Notes: a model not told the origin generated them from the sequence alone. A stretch of 64,000 bases of DNA from Acetobacter syzygii (GCF_000964225.1 NZ_BAMZ01000008.1:1-64000); one strand, 5' to 3'; positions 8,963-20,048 are shown, counted from the stretch's first letter. A program made the numbers and translations.

Positions 8963-11637
8963 GCGAAGGCAAGGATCAGGATCAGGGTAAGGGGCGTTTG
9001 TCCCTTCGGCCGGCAGGGCGTCCGGAGGTCGGACGGACGGTTGATGCCGGGTCCGTGCGGCAAAGTTTCAGTCATGGCCGTTCAAAGGTCGTGCAGGTGG
9101 AAGTGCGTAAAAAACGTGGTCCTTCCCCGGCAGGCGCTGGTGGGCGTGCCGGTGGTTCCCGTGCAGGTGGCGGCCGTACCCTGACCGCAGCCGAACTGGC
9201 CATGCGCCAGCGCGTGCTTCAGGAACAGAAGAAAGAAGCGGAAGAAGCTGAACGGCGTGAAGCCGAGCGGCGCGAAGCTGAGAAGATTCGTATTCTTTCC
9301 GCCGCTGAAGAAGCGCGCCGGAAGGAAGAAGAAGACAAGCGTCTGGCAGAAGAGCAGGCCGCTGAAGAAGCAGCCGCAGCCGATGCAGAACGCAAGGCCC
9401 GGATTGATTCGATCAAGCCGATCGAACTCAAAACGCCGGTCGTGTCCGCTGTGCCGATTCCGGGTGAAGTCACTCTGGCACCGCCTGCTGGACGCCTGCG
9501 TCCGTTGGCTGAACGTGCCATTATGCCAGCCAAGCCGCTGAACAAGCCGGCTGCTGCCCCTGCAAGAGCCCCCGCGGCACCCGCTGCGGAAAAAGATGCA
9601 AGTGCAGCCCAGACCCTGCGCCTGCGCGGTGGTCGTGGTGCGGAAGGCGAGGATGAGCAGCGCCGTGGCCCAGCCCGTAACAAGGCCGTGCCGCCCCGCA
9701 AGAACAGCAGCGGCCGCAAGGGCGATACCGGTGGTGGCCGTCGTGCGGGTCGTATTGACGTGCAGGCTGCGATTGAAGGGGATGACGATAAAACCCGTTC
9801 ACTCGCTTCTGTTCGCCGTCAGCGTGAGCGTGAGCGCCGTCAGGCCGAGTTGGAGCGCTTGCGTTCCGATCAGGTGAAGGTGGTGCGCGACGTGATCCTG
9901 CCGGAAACGATTACGGTGCAGGAACTGGCTAACCGTATGGCTGCCCGTCAGGGTGAGGTGATCAAGGCGCTCATGAAAATGGGTGTCATGGCGACCGTGA
10001 CCCAGAGCATTGATGCCGATACGGCAGAACTGGTGGTGGAAGAATTCGGCCACCGTGTCCGCCGCGTTTCCGAAGCGGATGTGGAACTGGGTATTGAGGG
10101 CGTGGAAGACACGACCGAAGATATGCAGCCGCGCCCGCCTGTGGTGACGATCATGGGGCATGTCGACCACGGCAAGACCTCCCTGCTGGATGCGCTGCGC
10201 ACCACCGATGTGGCCGCAGGGGAAGCCGGTGGCATTACCCAGCATATTGGCGCTTATCAGGTTACTCTGGAATCTGGTGCGAAGATCACCTTCCTGGATA
10301 CGCCGGGACATGAGGCCTTTACGGCTATGCGTGCCCGTGGCGCATCCATTACGGACGTGGTCGTGCTGGTGGTGGCCGCAGATGATGGTGTGATGCCGCA
10401 GACGATCGAAGCCATTAAGCACGCCAAGGCTGCCAATGTGCCCATGATCATTGCCATCAACAAGATGGACAAGCCGGGTGCCAAGCCGGACCGCGTGCGG
10501 CAGGATCTGTTGCAGCACGAGATCGTGGTGGAATCTATGGGTGGTGACGTGATGGACATTGAAGTGTCCGCACGCCAGCGCCTTGGGCTGGACAAGCTGG
10601 AAGAAGGGATTCTGCTACAGGCAGAAATTCTGGAACTTCAGGCCAATCCGGACCGCGCTGCTGAAGGTGCCGTGATTGAAAGCCGTCTGGACCGTGGGCG
10701 TGGTTCCGTTGCTTCCGTGCTGGTGCAAAAAGGTACACTCCGTAAGGGCGACATTGTTGTGGCCGGTGCAGAGTGGGGCCGTGTGCGTGCTCTGGTTGAT
10801 GACCGTGGTCGTCAGGTGGAAGAAGCTGGTCCGTCCATGCCGGTGGAAATTCTGGGTCTGTCCGGTGTTCCTGCCGCAGGTGCCCCTTTTGTGGTCGTGG
10901 AAAATGAAAACCGCGCCCGCGAAATTTCCGAGTTCCGCCAGCGCAAGCTGAAGGAGCATCAGGCTGCCGGTCAGGCTGCGGCCCGCGGTACGCTCGACCA
11001 GATGCTGGCCCGTATTCAGGCCGGTGTGCAAAAGGAAGTGTCTGTCCTTATCAAGGCGGACGTGCAGGGTTCGGCAGAAGCACTCCAGACGACAGTGCTC
11101 AAGCTGGCGAATGAAGAAGTTGGTGTGCGTGTTCTTAACGCCTCGGTTGGTCAGATCACGGAAAGTGATGTGCAGCTTGCCAAGGCATCGGATGCCGTAA
11201 TCATCGCCTTTAACGTGCGTGCAACCTCTCAGGCGCGGCTGCTGGCCCAGCGTGAGGGCGTGGATATCCACTACTACTCCATCATCTATCAGGTGGCGGA
11301 TGACGTGGAACTGCTCGTACGTGGCAAGATGGCACCCAAGCATCGCGAAAAGTTCCTTGGCTACGCCGAAATCCGCAAGGTTTTCGAAATCAGCAAGGTT
11401 GGCAAGGTGGCCGGTTGCTTTGTGACCGACGGTGTTGTCAAACGTGGCTGTGGCGTGCGTCTGCTGCGTGATGGCGTGGTGATCCATGAAGGTGATCTGA
11501 GCCAGCTCAAGCGCTTCAAGGACGACCAGAAAGAAGTCACCAAAGGTTACGAATGTGGTCTGTCGTTTGCGGGTTACAACGACCTGCGCGAAGGCGATGT
11601 GGTGGAATGCTTTGAAAGCGAGTTAATTCCAGCATGA
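8959..11637 (+). CDS. infB: Translation initiation factor IF-2
   Basis: An 892-residue IF-2, the GTPase that brings initiator fMet-tRNA to the 30S subunit and promotes subunit joining. Residues 1-300 are a low-complexity, Ala/Glu/Arg-rich N-terminal region with a long charged coiled coil, then an IF2_N domain (about 310-360) and the G domain: G1 GHVDHGKT (400-407), G3 DTPGHE, G4 NKMD. Domains II, III and the C2 fMet-tRNA-binding domain complete it. ATG 8959 overlaps the ylxR stop and its TGA overlaps the rbfA ATG. Confidence 0.98.
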   Translation: MSEGKDQDQGKGRLSLRPAGRPEVGRTVDAGSVRQSFSHGRSKVVQVEVRKKRGPSPAGAGGRAGGSRAGGGRTLTAAELAMRQRVLQEQKKEAEEAERREAERREAEKIRILSAAEEARRKEEEDKRLAEEQAAEEAAAADAERKARIDSIKPIELKTPVVSAVPIPGEVTLAPPAGRLRPLAERAIMPAKPLNKPAAAPARAPAAPAAEKDASAAQTLRLRGGRGAEGEDEQRRGPARNKAVPPRKNSSGRKGDTGGGRRAGRIDVQAAIEGDDDKTRSLASVRRQRERERRQAELERLRSDQVKVVRDVILPETITVQELANRMAARQGEVIKALMKMGVMATVTQSIDADTAELVVEEFGHRVRRVSEADVELGIEGVEDTTEDMQPRPPVVTIMGHVDHGKTSLLDALRTTDVAAGEAGGITQHIGAYQVTLESGAKITFLDTPGHEAFTAMRARGASITDVVVLVVAADDGVMPQTIEAIKHAKAANVPMIIAINKMDKPGAKPDRVRQDLLQHEIVVESMGGDVMDIEVSARQRLGLDKLEEGILLQAEILELQANPDRAAEGAVIESRLDRGRGSVASVLVQKGTLRKGDIVVAGAEWGRVRALVDDRGRQVEEAGPSMPVEILGLSGVPAAGAPFVVVENENRAREISEFRQRKLKEHQAAGQAAARGTLDQMLARIQAGVQKEVSVLIKADVQGSAEALQTTVLKLANEEVGVRVLNASVGQITESDVQLAKASDAVIIAFNVRATSQARLLAQREGVDIHYYSIIYQVADDVELLVRGKMAPKHREKFLGYAEIRKVFEISKVGKVAGCFVTDGVVKRGCGVRLLRDGVVIHEGDLSQLKRFKDDQKEVTKGYECGLSFAGYNDLREGDVVECFESELIPA

Positions 11638-12098
11638 GTCGTCGCCACGGATCAGGCAGTAAAACAGGGGGACCGGCGGACTATCTCGCCGGTCTTTCCT
11701 CATCTGGGCCATCGCAGCGTCAGTTGCGGGTAGGGGAGGAAGTCCGGCGCGTTCTGGCTGAACTCTTCGCACGCACCACGTTCCGTGACCCGGATTTGTC
11801 CGATGTTGCCATTACAGTAACCGAAGTGCGGCTTGCGCCGGACTTCAAACATGCAACGGTCTTTGTTACGCGGTTGGGTCGTAGTGATGTGGCCAGTCTG
11901 CTGCCCGGGCTTAAGCGGGTGGCTCCATGGCTGCGCACCCAGCTTGCCCATAAGCTGACAATCCGCACCGTGCCAGAGCTGCATTTTCAGCCCGATACGG
12001 CTTTGGATACGGCAATGCATGTTGATTCTCTCCTGCGTCTGCCCGAAGTCCAGCGTGACCTTGGTCATGCGGAACAGGATCAGCCAGAAGAAGATTAA
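11634..12098 (+). CDS. rbfA: Ribosome-binding factor A
   Basis: A 154-residue KH-like protein needed for late 30S maturation, 16S rRNA 5' processing and cold adaptation. The core matches RbfA from about residue 25 ([17 protein letters not shown]) to the end of the fold ([15 protein letters not shown]). Slightly longer than the E. coli protein, with an N-terminal Gly/Ser-rich extension and an acidic tail. It overlaps infB by four bases and closes the operon, followed by a rho-independent terminator. Confidence 0.96.
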   Translation: MSRRHGSGSKTGGPADYLAGLSSSGPSQRQLRVGEEVRRVLAELFARTTFRDPDLSDVAITVTEVRLAPDFKHATVFVTRLGRSDVASLLPGLKRVAPWLRTQLAHKLTIRTVPELHFQPDTALDTAMHVDSLLRLPEVQRDLGHAEQDQPEED

Positions 12099-12126
12099 GA
12101 CTGACAAGTCGCTCTATTGGAAAAAT

Positions 12127-12154
12127 CCGCCAGACCAGTCTGGCGGGTTTTTTT
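12127..12154 (+). terminator. Rho-independent terminator of the nusA-infB operon
   Basis: CCGCCAGA (12127-12134) and TCTGGCGG (12139-12146) form an 8-bp stem with a 4-base loop, followed by G and eight T. It lies 29 bp after rbfA and before the convergent Lrp gene. Confidence 0.9.
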
Positions 12155-12174
12155 TATGCGCTGTTGAGTGTGGG

Positions 12175-12627
12175 TTATGACCCTTTTTCCTGCTGGACAA
12201 TGGGGCGGATGGCAAAATTGCTTTGAATGCGCACAACGCCGGGCAAGCGGGATAATTCTTCTTTATGAATACGTTCGTAATCCTGCATGTCTTTGGCCTC
12301 CACCCGTAGCAGGTAGTCGGCATCGCCTGTCATCAGGTAACATTCTTTCACATCGGGGCATTCACGGATACGGCTTTCAAAGCGGCGCAGGCACTCCTCT
12401 GTCTGTCGTTCCAGAGTGATCTGCACAATAACCGTTGCAACAGATGGTGCATTGCGGCGGGCAATAATGGCCTGATAACCCCGTATAATCCCTTCTTTTT
12501 CCAATGTTTTAACCCGCCGCAAACAAGCCGAGGGAGAAAGGCCAATACGCTCGGCCAGTTCGGCGTTGCTCAGGCGGCCATTGTGGCGCAGGTGGCGGAG
12601 TATGGCATCGTTCAGGCGATCTGGCAT
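12175..12627 (-). CDS. Lrp/AsnC-family regulator, probable DadR-like regulator of alr-dadA
   Basis: A 150-residue Lrp-type protein. The N-terminal helix-turn-helix (LSNAELAERIGLSPSACLRR, residues about 19-38) is followed by a RAM ligand-binding domain with the usual acidic turn (LMTGDADYLLRV). I chose ATG 12627 because the DNA-binding domain begins four residues later; the frame stays open upstream to 12807 but without a sensible protein. It is divergent from alr-dadA, the layout of DadR, which activates D-alanine catabolism in response to alanine in other bacteria. That target is an inference from position. Confidence 0.93.
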   Translation of the reverse strand: MPDRLNDAILRHLRHNGRLSNAELAERIGLSPSACLRRVKTLEKEGIIRGYQAIIARRNAPSVATVIVQITLERQTEECLRRFESRIRECPDVKECYLMTGDADYLLRVEAKDMQDYERIHKEELSRLPGVVRIQSNFAIRPIVQQEKGS

Positions 12628-12764
12628 AATCTGTCTTTTGTGCCTTTTTTGTGCAACATTATGCAAAAATAATACAACCAAGCACGAATCATGCACCATA
12701 ATCGCAGGATATGCCATGAAGAGTGCGATAAAATTCTGATACCGTAACAGAACGGATATGCGCC
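12628..12764. promoter_or_regulatory. Shared lrp/alr promoter region with Lrp-like half sites
   Basis: The 137-bp divergent spacer contains an imperfect palindrome, TTTTTGTGCA...TATGCAAAAA (12646-12669), and repeated GTGC/TGCA words at 12682-12696 (GCACGAATCATGCAC). A/T-flanked TGCA-type dyads fit Lrp-family operators. No binding is proven. Confidence 0.4.
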
Positions 12765-13901
12765 GTGACCAATGCTTCCTCTCCCGTTCATGCAGGCTGG
12801 CCCGCACAACGTGCAGGTGCAGTTTTGACCATTAACCTGGAGGCGGTGGCCCACAATTATCGTCTGCTCAAGGCCCATGTGCCTAACGCCGTGTGTGCTG
12901 CTGTGGTCAAGGCCGATGCGTACGGCCTGGGCGCGGCACAGGTCGCACCGGTTCTGGAGCAGGCCGGTGCCAGCCAGTTTTTTGTAGCGCATGTGGATGA
13001 AGGACTTGCCCTGCGCCACCATGTGCGGGCTCAGGCAGGGATTACCGTGCTGCATGGTCCCCGCCCCGATGCGGTGGAAGCCTGCCTGGCCCACGGGTTA
13101 CGCCCGGTGCTGAACAGTCTGGACCAGCTTGGTTGGGTACGGGCGGTAGCGCGTAAGAACCAGAGGGCGCTGGGGGTTGTGCTGCAACTGGATACGGGCA
13201 TGTCCCGCTTTGGTTTGTCCGTGCAGGATGTGCGGCATATTGCGGCCAATCCGGACCTATTGGACGGGCTGAGTGTGGAACTGGTTATGAGCCATCTGGC
13301 CTGTGCGGATGATCCGGGCAATCCGGCCAATGCAGAGCAGGCGGCACGCCTTGTAGAGTACGCAGCGCTTTTACCTGTGCAGGCTCCGCTGAGTCTTGCC
13401 GCCTCCTCCGGTGTGTTCCTGGGGCCGGACTATCATTTTAACCTCGTTCGCCCCGGTGCGGCCCTTTATGGCGTAGCGCCAGACCCGCAGGCTACCAACC
13501 CTTTGCGGGCTGTGGTGGGGCTTAAGGCCCATGTGCTGCAAACGCGTGCGTTAAGCAAAGGGGACCGGGTGGGGTACGGGCTGACATGGCAGGCCTCTGG
13601 TCCATGCCGTGTTGCGACCATTGCCGCAGGGTATGCGGATGGTTTTATACGCGCACGGGCCAGAGGCTTTGCATGGTTCCGTGGCCAGCGCCTGCCCATA
13701 CTGGGCCGTATTTCCATGGATTCCATGACTGTGGATGTCTCCTCCATTCCAGAAGGCCAGCTTGAGACTGACGGCATGGTGGAGCTTTTGAATGATGCAT
13801 ACGGCGTGGATGATGTAGCCGCCGCCGAAGGCACCATTGGTTACGAAGTCCTGACATCACTGGGGCATCGGTATCATCGCAATTATGTGCACGCTGCCTG
13901 A
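12765..13901 (+). CDS. alr: Alanine racemase (catabolic DadX type)
   Basis: A 378-residue PLP enzyme interconverting L- and D-alanine. The PLP lysine is K49 in [10 protein letters not shown]; substrate-side elements GYGLTWQ (catalytic Tyr) and the ISMDSM loop are present. The start is GTG 12765 at the end of the divergent promoter region. It lies 29 bp before dadA, so the pair makes D-alanine and oxidises it to pyruvate, which argues for a catabolic DadX role. It could also supply D-Ala for peptidoglycan, since no second alr is visible here. Confidence 0.96.
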   Translation: MTNASSPVHAGWPAQRAGAVLTINLEAVAHNYRLLKAHVPNAVCAAVVKADAYGLGAAQVAPVLEQAGASQFFVAHVDEGLALRHHVRAQAGITVLHGPRPDAVEACLAHGLRPVLNSLDQLGWVRAVARKNQRALGVVLQLDTGMSRFGLSVQDVRHIAANPDLLDGLSVELVMSHLACADDPGNPANAEQAARLVEYAALLPVQAPLSLAASSGVFLGPDYHFNLVRPGAALYGVAPDPQATNPLRAVVGLKAHVLQTRALSKGDRVGYGLTWQASGPCRVATIAAGYADGFIRARARGFAWFRGQRLPILGRISMDSMTVDVSSIPEGQLETDGMVELLNDAYGVDDVAAAEGTIGYEVLTSLGHRYHRNYVHAA

Positions 13902-13930
13902 GGGCAGGACAGCAGGAGAAGAGTAAGATC

Positions 13931-15187
13931 ATGAAGGTTCTTGTTCTGGGCAGTGGCGTTGTGGGTGTAACAACCGCTTGGTATCTGGCGCAGGCGGGGC
14001 ACGAGGTCACAGTTGTGGACCGTCAGCCGGGTGCCGGGCTGGAGACCAGCTTTGCCAATGCGGGTCAGGTCTCGCCCGGTTATTCTGCGCCGTGGGCCGG
14101 GCCGGGTATTCCGCTCAAGGCGTTAAAATGGCTGTTTATGAAATACAGCCCCTTTGTGTTCTGGCCCATGCCAGACCCTCATTTGTGGAAGTGGCTGGTG
14201 CAGATGCTGGAGAACTGCAACACCCCGGCATACGACCGCAACAAGGGGCGGATGGTCCGGCTGGCCGAATATAGCCGCGATGTTATGTGTGATCTGCGCC
14301 GTGAGACAAATATTGCCTATGATGACCGGCAGCAGGGTACCCTGCAGGTGTTCCGTACCCAAAAGCAGATGGACGGCATTGCGCAGGATATTGCCGTGCT
14401 TAAACAGTACAACGTGCCTTACGAGGTGCTGAATACTGCGGAATGTGTACAGGCAGAACCCGGGCTTGCGGCATCGGCCGAAAAAATTGTGGGCGGTCTG
14501 CGCCTGCCGGGGGACGAGACGGGGGATGCCTTCAAGTTCTCGCAGCGGCTGGCGGAAATGGCTGCGGTTGCTGGTGTGACCTTCCTGTACAACACCGACA
14601 TTCGTAAAATTCGTACGGACAATGGGCGTGTGGTTGGGGTGGAAACATCCCGCGGTGTGTTGACGGCAGATAGTTATGTGCTCTCGCTGGGGAGCTTCTC
14701 TCCTGCGCTTGTGCGGCCTTTGGGGCTGAACCTGCCGATTTACCCGGTTAAAGGTTATTCGCTTACGGCGGATATTACCGATGCGGGCCGGGCACCTGTT
14801 TCCACCATTATGGATGAAACGTTTAAAATCGGCATCACCCGTCTGGGCGACCGCGTGCGTATTGGCGGCACGGCGGAACTGGCCGGGTTTAGCACCCGTT
14901 TGCGCGCTCCCCGCCGGGCGACGCTGGAGCATTCGGTCACCGACCTGTTCCCCAACTGTTGCGATGTGCCAGCTGCCCAGTTCTGGACCGGCCTGCGGCC
15001 CATGACGCCCGATGGCACGCCCATTATTGGCCGTACCGGGCTGGACAATCTGTACACCAACACCGGGCATGGCACGCTGGGTTGGACCATGGCCTGCGGG
15101 TCTGCCCGCGTGCTGGCGGATATTATGTCCAACCGTAAGCCGGATATTGCGTATGAAGACCTGAATATGTTCCGTTACCGGCCATAA
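13931..15187 (+). CDS. dadA: D-amino acid dehydrogenase small subunit
   Basis: A 418-residue FAD-dependent membrane-associated dehydrogenase that oxidises D-alanine to pyruvate and ammonia and passes electrons to the quinone pool. The N-terminal dinucleotide motif [17 protein letters not shown] (residues 7-23) and the C-terminal FAD-binding region [11 protein letters not shown] are intact. A good Shine-Dalgarno (AGGAGAAG) precedes ATG 13931. Operon partner of alr; terminated by a hairpin at 15209-15236. Confidence 0.96.
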   Translation: MKVLVLGSGVVGVTTAWYLAQAGHEVTVVDRQPGAGLETSFANAGQVSPGYSAPWAGPGIPLKALKWLFMKYSPFVFWPMPDPHLWKWLVQMLENCNTPAYDRNKGRMVRLAEYSRDVMCDLRRETNIAYDDRQQGTLQVFRTQKQMDGIAQDIAVLKQYNVPYEVLNTAECVQAEPGLAASAEKIVGGLRLPGDETGDAFKFSQRLAEMAAVAGVTFLYNTDIRKIRTDNGRVVGVETSRGVLTADSYVLSLGSFSPALVRPLGLNLPIYPVKGYSLTADITDAGRAPVSTIMDETFKIGITRLGDRVRIGGTAELAGFSTRLRAPRRATLEHSVTDLFPNCCDVPAAQFWTGLRPMTPDGTPIIGRTGLDNLYTNTGHGTLGWTMACGSARVLADIMSNRKPDIAYEDLNMFRYRP

Positions 15188-15208
15188 AACGCGTTGTATT
15201 CTGCCATT

Positions 15209-15243
15209 ATTCAGGCCCGTTTGCGCGGGCCTGAATGCTTTTG
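15209..15243 (+). terminator. Terminator after dadA
   Basis: ATTCAGGCCCG (15209-15219) pairs with CGGGCCTGAAT (15226-15236), an 11-bp perfect stem with a 6-base loop and a following T-rich GCTTTT. Confidence 0.8.
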
Positions 15244-15368
15244 GGGCTGGCATATAGGTGGGTGTTGGCTAGAAAATGCTCTAGTGAAAATAAAAAAATA
15301 TAGATAAAATAAAGCCTCTACATGGGACCTTATCGAGAATTAGAAAAATAAGGGTAGCAGGTTTTAAC

Positions 15369-17234
15369 GTGATCAAGATTTATGTGAATTATTTTTCCAA
15401 CAACAAAATAATATCCAATTCTGTTCTTGAACCTATTCAGGTCGGAAAAGCCTTATCCCCTGTTGCATTGGATATGATCGCTGATGATACTGGCGAAAAT
15501 ATCTCCAAAAAAAATCCATCATATTGCGAAATGACAGGCGTTTACTGGGCGTGGAAGAACGATCGGCAGTCTGAATACATTGGGTTTATGCATTACCGCC
15601 GCTTTTTGGATTTTTCCTCTTCTGCGCAAAAGCGGGATACAACATTGGGGGGTACGGGTATTGGCCGCCTTGATGATGATTTTTTGAATAATTGTGGTCT
15701 GACCAGGCAGAATATGGCGCAGGTCTTGGCGCAGTGTGAGGGGGTGATCCCGGAACCGTTCAACGTTAAAGGGATCGGGTATAAAACACTTGAAGACCAG
15801 TACAGAGGAACAAAAGGCCACCATATTAAAGATTTTATGGCGGCAAAATCCGTTATTCATGATCTGTATCCAGATGATGTTGTTTTTTTTGAAAAAATGG
15901 CTTCCGGGTCATTACTGTATCCGTGCAATATTTTTGTTTTTAAGCGCGATCTTTTTCTGGAATACTGTGCATGGGTCTTCCCTATTTTGGAAGAGGTGGA
16001 AAAACGGATTGATACGTCCGGTTATAACCAGCAGGAAAAGCGCGTTATTGGTTATTTGAGTGAGCGGCTGTTTACGGCATTTATTCTCAAAATACGTGCA
16101 ACCCACCCTCACACGCGCTTTAAAGAACGTCCTATGGTGTTTATTCAGGATACGGCAGCCATTCCAAGTGGCCCAAAGCCTCCAAGAACCGACCTGTCCG
16201 TTATTTCTATCGTTGCTTCATCCGATCAGGCTTACCTGCCTCATCTGGCAACGCTGATTTATTCGATTTTTGACTCTGCACAGCAGACAACATTTGTTGA
16301 TTTTATTGTACTCGATGGTGGAATATCCGAGATCGATAAAACAATATTGAAAAAAATACCGGCCAGTTATGGTGGCAGGGGACGTATTACATTTGTAGAT
16401 ATGTCAAAGAACTTTCTGGATATAAAGGTTCATTCCTATTTTACCAGAAGTACATTCTACAGACTTGTTCTGCCGGATATTCTTAAAGACTATCAGCGCG
16501 TGCTGTTCCTTGATACGGATATGGTCGTCATATCCGACTTAACAGAACTGTTTGCAACCGATACGCAGGGTAAGGCAATTGCCGCTGTCCGCGACCTTGC
16601 CATGGCTTCCTTTGTGGGAGAAAAAACACCCTCTATTATAGAAGCCAATAGAGTTCCCGCGCAGCACTATATTTCTGATTACTTGGGAATGGGGGACGAC
16701 TATAAAGATTATTTTCAGGCTGGCACAATTCTGTTCAATCTCGATCTGATGAGAGAGCGCCATTATGCCTCTAAAATGATGCGGGATATTACGCAAAAAA
16801 AATACTGGTTCCTTGATCAGGATGTTCTTAATAAAAACTTAAAAGGTGATGTCCACTTTCTGGACCATCAATGGAATTTTCTATTTATACATAAAAATAA
16901 TATGCCTTATCTTGGGGCATCGGATAAAGTGCTTTACGAGGATTCTCTTAAAGCACCCAAAATTCTGCATTTTGCAGGAGCGCTTAAACCTTGGATTAAT
17001 GATGAGCACCCTCTGGGATTTTATTACTGGGTGTTTGCACGCAAGACACACCGGTATGAAACCGTTTTAAAACAATATGTTAACAAAAAAGCAACCCTGT
17101 ACGGACCGGGTACTAAGGCACCGCAGTCGGGATTTGTATGGAATCTTCTGCGCCGGGTGTGGCGTGCATTACCACCTGATGTTAAGAGGATAATTCATCC
17201 TATTGCTATTCAGATTGTCAAAGGTAAACAGTAG
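15369..17234 (+). CDS. WbbM-like bifunctional glycosyltransferase (DUF4422 + GT8)
   Basis: A 621-residue cytoplasmic-face polysaccharide transferase. Residues about 1-260 are DUF4422 with the signature NISKKNPSYCEMTGVYWAWK and IGFMHYRRFLD; residues about 275-560 are a GT8 domain with the metal-binding DTD at 382-384 and a C-terminal basic helix likely to bind membrane. This order is that of Klebsiella WbbM, the D-galactan I polymerase, where DUF4422 adds galactofuranose and GT8 adds galactopyranose (recalled family knowledge). The next gene, overlapping it, encodes the mutase that makes UDP-Galf, which supports this reading. Starts at GTG 15369. Notably AT-rich compared with the flanks. Confidence 0.85.
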   Translation: MIKIYVNYFSNNKIISNSVLEPIQVGKALSPVALDMIADDTGENISKKNPSYCEMTGVYWAWKNDRQSEYIGFMHYRRFLDFSSSAQKRDTTLGGTGIGRLDDDFLNNCGLTRQNMAQVLAQCEGVIPEPFNVKGIGYKTLEDQYRGTKGHHIKDFMAAKSVIHDLYPDDVVFFEKMASGSLLYPCNIFVFKRDLFLEYCAWVFPILEEVEKRIDTSGYNQQEKRVIGYLSERLFTAFILKIRATHPHTRFKERPMVFIQDTAAIPSGPKPPRTDLSVISIVASSDQAYLPHLATLIYSIFDSAQQTTFVDFIVLDGGISEIDKTILKKIPASYGGRGRITFVDMSKNFLDIKVHSYFTRSTFYRLVLPDILKDYQRVLFLDTDMVVISDLTELFATDTQGKAIAAVRDLAMASFVGEKTPSIIEANRVPAQHYISDYLGMGDDYKDYFQAGTILFNLDLMRERHYASKMMRDITQKKYWFLDQDVLNKNLKGDVHFLDHQWNFLFIHKNNMPYLGASDKVLYEDSLKAPKILHFAGALKPWINDEHPLGFYYWVFARKTHRYETVLKQYVNKKATLYGPGTKAPQSGFVWNLLRRVWRALPPDVKRIIHPIAIQIVKGKQ

Positions 17235-18382
17235 TGCGGAAAAACATCCTGATTATTGGCGCAGGAGTAACCGGCGCAATTGTTGCGCGTGAACTGGCCG
17301 TAAATGGCTACCACGTGACAGTCTTTGACAAACGCCAACATACCGCAGGCAACTGTTACACAAAAACCGACCCGCAAACGGGTATTCTTGTGCATGAATA
17401 CGGCCCGCATATCTTCCACACGGATAATACGACCGTATGGAATTATGTGAATGAGTTCGCCGATTTTGCACCCTATATCTGTCAGGTCAAAGCAACCACG
17501 CAGGGTAAGGTGTTTAGCCTACCTATTAACCTGCTCACCATTAATCAATTTTTTAACAAGACCTTCAGCCCGCAGGAAGCCAAGGATTTTATTGAATCCA
17601 TTAGCGAACCGATCGAGCCGGTCAAAAGCTTTGAGGATCAGGCTCTGCGCTTTTTGGGGCGCGATCTGTATGAAGCATTTTTCCGTGGGTATCCGCTCAA
17701 GCAGTGGGGGATGGATCCCTCCTTGCTGCCTGCCTCTATTTTAAAGCGCTTGCCTGTGCGCTTTAATTACAATGATAATTATTTCAATCATCAGTATCAG
17801 GGTATCCCGCGGGAGGGATATACCACAATGGTGGACCGCATTCTTGCGCATGAGAATATAACGGTGCATCTCAACCGGGATTTTAATGCGGCAGAAGAGC
17901 ATGGGTTTGACCATGTTTTCTATACCGGCCCGCTCGACTCCTGGTTCCAGCACAGGGCCGGGCGTCTTGGTTATCGTACCCTACGCTTTGAAAGGAGCCA
18001 CCATGCTGGCGATTTTCAGGGATGTGCGGTTATGAGCTACCCGGAAGAAAAAGTCCCCTTCACCCGGATTACCGAGCATAAATATTTTACCCCGTGGAAA
18101 AACTTTGAAAATACGGTCATTTTCCACGAATACAGCAGTTATTGTGGTAAAGATGATGACCCGTACTACCCCATCCGTCTTGTTGAGGAAGAGAAGGTTA
18201 TTTCCAACTACGTGGAAATGGCAGATCAGGAAAAAGGCGTGACCTTTATGGGGCGGCTGGCCACATACAGATATATGGATATGGATGTGGCCATTGCTGA
18301 AGCCTTGCAGGCTGCTGGTGAATTTATAAAACTGGACAGACAGGCACAAAATATTCCTGTTTTCTTCAATCGACCGATATAA
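17234..18382 (+). CDS. glf: UDP-galactopyranose mutase
   Basis: A 382-residue flavoenzyme converting UDP-galactopyranose to UDP-galactofuranose, the donor for Galf-containing O-antigens. FAD-binding GAGVTGAIVARELAVNGY lies at residues 8-25, followed by AGNCYT and the conserved HEYGPHIFHTDN. The GTG start shares one base with the preceding stop, so it is coupled to the WbbM-like gene. Length and motifs are complete. Together with the epimerase downstream it forms a Galf supply module. Confidence 0.95.
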   Translation: MRKNILIIGAGVTGAIVARELAVNGYHVTVFDKRQHTAGNCYTKTDPQTGILVHEYGPHIFHTDNTTVWNYVNEFADFAPYICQVKATTQGKVFSLPINLLTINQFFNKTFSPQEAKDFIESISEPIEPVKSFEDQALRFLGRDLYEAFFRGYPLKQWGMDPSLLPASILKRLPVRFNYNDNYFNHQYQGIPREGYTTMVDRILAHENITVHLNRDFNAAEEHGFDHVFYTGPLDSWFQHRAGRLGYRTLRFERSHHAGDFQGCAVMSYPEEKVPFTRITEHKYFTPWKNFENTVIFHEYSSYCGKDDDPYYPIRLVEEEKVISNYVEMADQEKGVTFMGRLATYRYMDMDVAIAEALQAAGEFIKLDRQAQNIPVFFNRPI

Positions 18383-18390
18383 GAAAAATA

Positions 18391-19359
18391 ATGTTAGAGA
18401 ATTCAGAAATTTTTGTCATTGGTGGTTTAGGTTTTATTGGCTGCCACGTCGTGCGCTCACTTTTGGCCCAAGGCTGCAAGGTGCGCGTTATGAGTCGGAC
18501 AAAAGTGCCTGATGCCCAGATCCACAATATGTTTGGCTATCAGGCTAATCTGAAAATAGTGACCGGAGATTTTACGTGCAAGGAAGACCTGCTTCCTGCA
18601 CTTGCCGGGTGCGATACCTGTATTCACCTTGCAACAACAACACTCCCCTCCACATCTAACAATAACAAAATTTTTGATATTCAAAGTAATCTAGCCGGAA
18701 CAGTCCAGTTGCTGGAGGCTATGCGCGAACAAAACATCAGGAAGATTGTCTATCTCTCTTCTGGTGGAACGGTGTACGGTAATCCGATTCATGTTCCAAT
18801 TAGCGAGACACACCCGACTAACCCGATTTCCTCATATGGTATTGTTAAGCTCGCGGTTGAGAAATACTGTTATCTTTTTCAGGAACTCTACGGCATACAG
18901 TCGGTAGTTCTGCGCCTTTCCAACCCTTATGGGCCGGGGCAGACGGGTAATCGCATACAGGGTGTTGTCCCCGTCTTTATTGAAAAAGCCCTGACCGGAA
19001 AGCCCATAGAAATCTGGGGTGATGGTAATGTGGTGCGTGATTACATTTATATTGATGATGTTACTTCTGCCATCAATGCCGCGCTTTGCTACCAAGGGCA
19101 GGAGACGGTGTTTAATATCGGTCATGGAACTGGTACAAGACTGAACGATATTGTGGATGCACTAAAGGTGCTGATCGGCCAGAACATTCTGGTGGAATAT
19201 AAACCCGGTCGCTCTTTGGATGTTTCAAAAAATATTTTGGACATTAGCAAAGCCCAGAAGTACCTGAACTGGTCGCCGCAGGTTGATTTTGAAGCAGGTA
19301 TTAAAGCGGTTATTTCCAGCCTGGCTGATGAGCAGGTTGCAAAAAAGGAATTCTCCTGA
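18391..19359 (+). CDS. NAD-dependent nucleotide-sugar epimerase (GalE/WbpP-like)
   Basis: A 322-residue extended SDR. GGLGFIG (residues 11-17) binds NAD; the catalytic set is SSGGTVYG followed by YGIVK with the active-site Tyr and Lys. Best guess is a UDP-hexose 4-epimerase that makes UDP-galactose for the mutase encoded 8 bp upstream, but dehydratase or other hexose specificity cannot be excluded. It ends the three-gene operon beginning at 15369. A separate galE lies at 32988-33974. Confidence 0.88.
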   Translation: MLENSEIFVIGGLGFIGCHVVRSLLAQGCKVRVMSRTKVPDAQIHNMFGYQANLKIVTGDFTCKEDLLPALAGCDTCIHLATTTLPSTSNNNKIFDIQSNLAGTVQLLEAMREQNIRKIVYLSSGGTVYGNPIHVPISETHPTNPISSYGIVKLAVEKYCYLFQELYGIQSVVLRLSNPYGPGQTGNRIQGVVPVFIEKALTGKPIEIWGDGNVVRDYIYIDDVTSAINAALCYQGQETVFNIGHGTGTRLNDIVDALKVLIGQNILVEYKPGRSLDVSKNILDISKAQKYLNWSPQVDFEAGIKAVISSLADEQVAKKEFS

Positions 19360-20048
19360 ACTCTTGCGGGAGTAGCCTGTGGCCTGTTCCTGATTAACGG
19401 AAACAAGCTGTTTGGATTGGCAAAAGCCCCGCACAATGCTTTTTATCCGGCGCTTCAGGGGGGTATTCAGTCAAAATGTGTCCGGTGTGTTCAAAGGATG
19501 CACCTGCGCTATAATTCTTCCAATAAACAGTTTTCCTTCGGGAATTAGGTGCTGGTCTGTTTATTTTTCTGGCGTCGATACAATGTTAAAACAGCTTCCC
19601 GCACTAATGAGCAGAGAGTCGTCGATGTAAGCAGTATGAAAATACCAACAATAGGCTATAAAGAACAGTATAACGCAGAATAGGGATGTATATAAAAATT
19701 ACGAAATATACGTGAATTATAGAAAATATAGATCCGATAATTATTATATATATAATCAATAAATTTTATTTTTTATCAGGATATTGTAATTTTCAAAATT
19801 TAAAACTCTTATTTTATCCGTATTTAACATAAATAATACTTTCATATTCCCATATTGTTTGGGGCGGATCTATTTTCTGATGACTGGAGCATCCGGCTGA
19901 ATGCGCGGTGCAATCCATTTGCCTGTTTGTGCTGGAGCCTTTAATGTCGGCCATATGTTAAATTAAGGCGTTGTGCGCGTTGGCACATTATGAGGTGAGC
20001 ATATAGCCGTGTTGTTTCATCCCTTCTGCTCCTTGGCCTTATAACGCC
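19360..20048. other. Gene-poor, very AT-rich spacer
   Basis: This 689-bp stretch contains no convincing gene. Between about 19640 and 19860 it is almost entirely A and T. A 72-codon open frame at 19412-19630 has no recognisable domain and no good ribosome-binding site. The rest probably carries the hldD promoter near its right end. Confidence 0.6.

Noticed and set aside
19412-19630. 72-codon open frame considered as a transposase remnant
   Set aside because: No transposase motif and no terminal inverted repeats found nearby.
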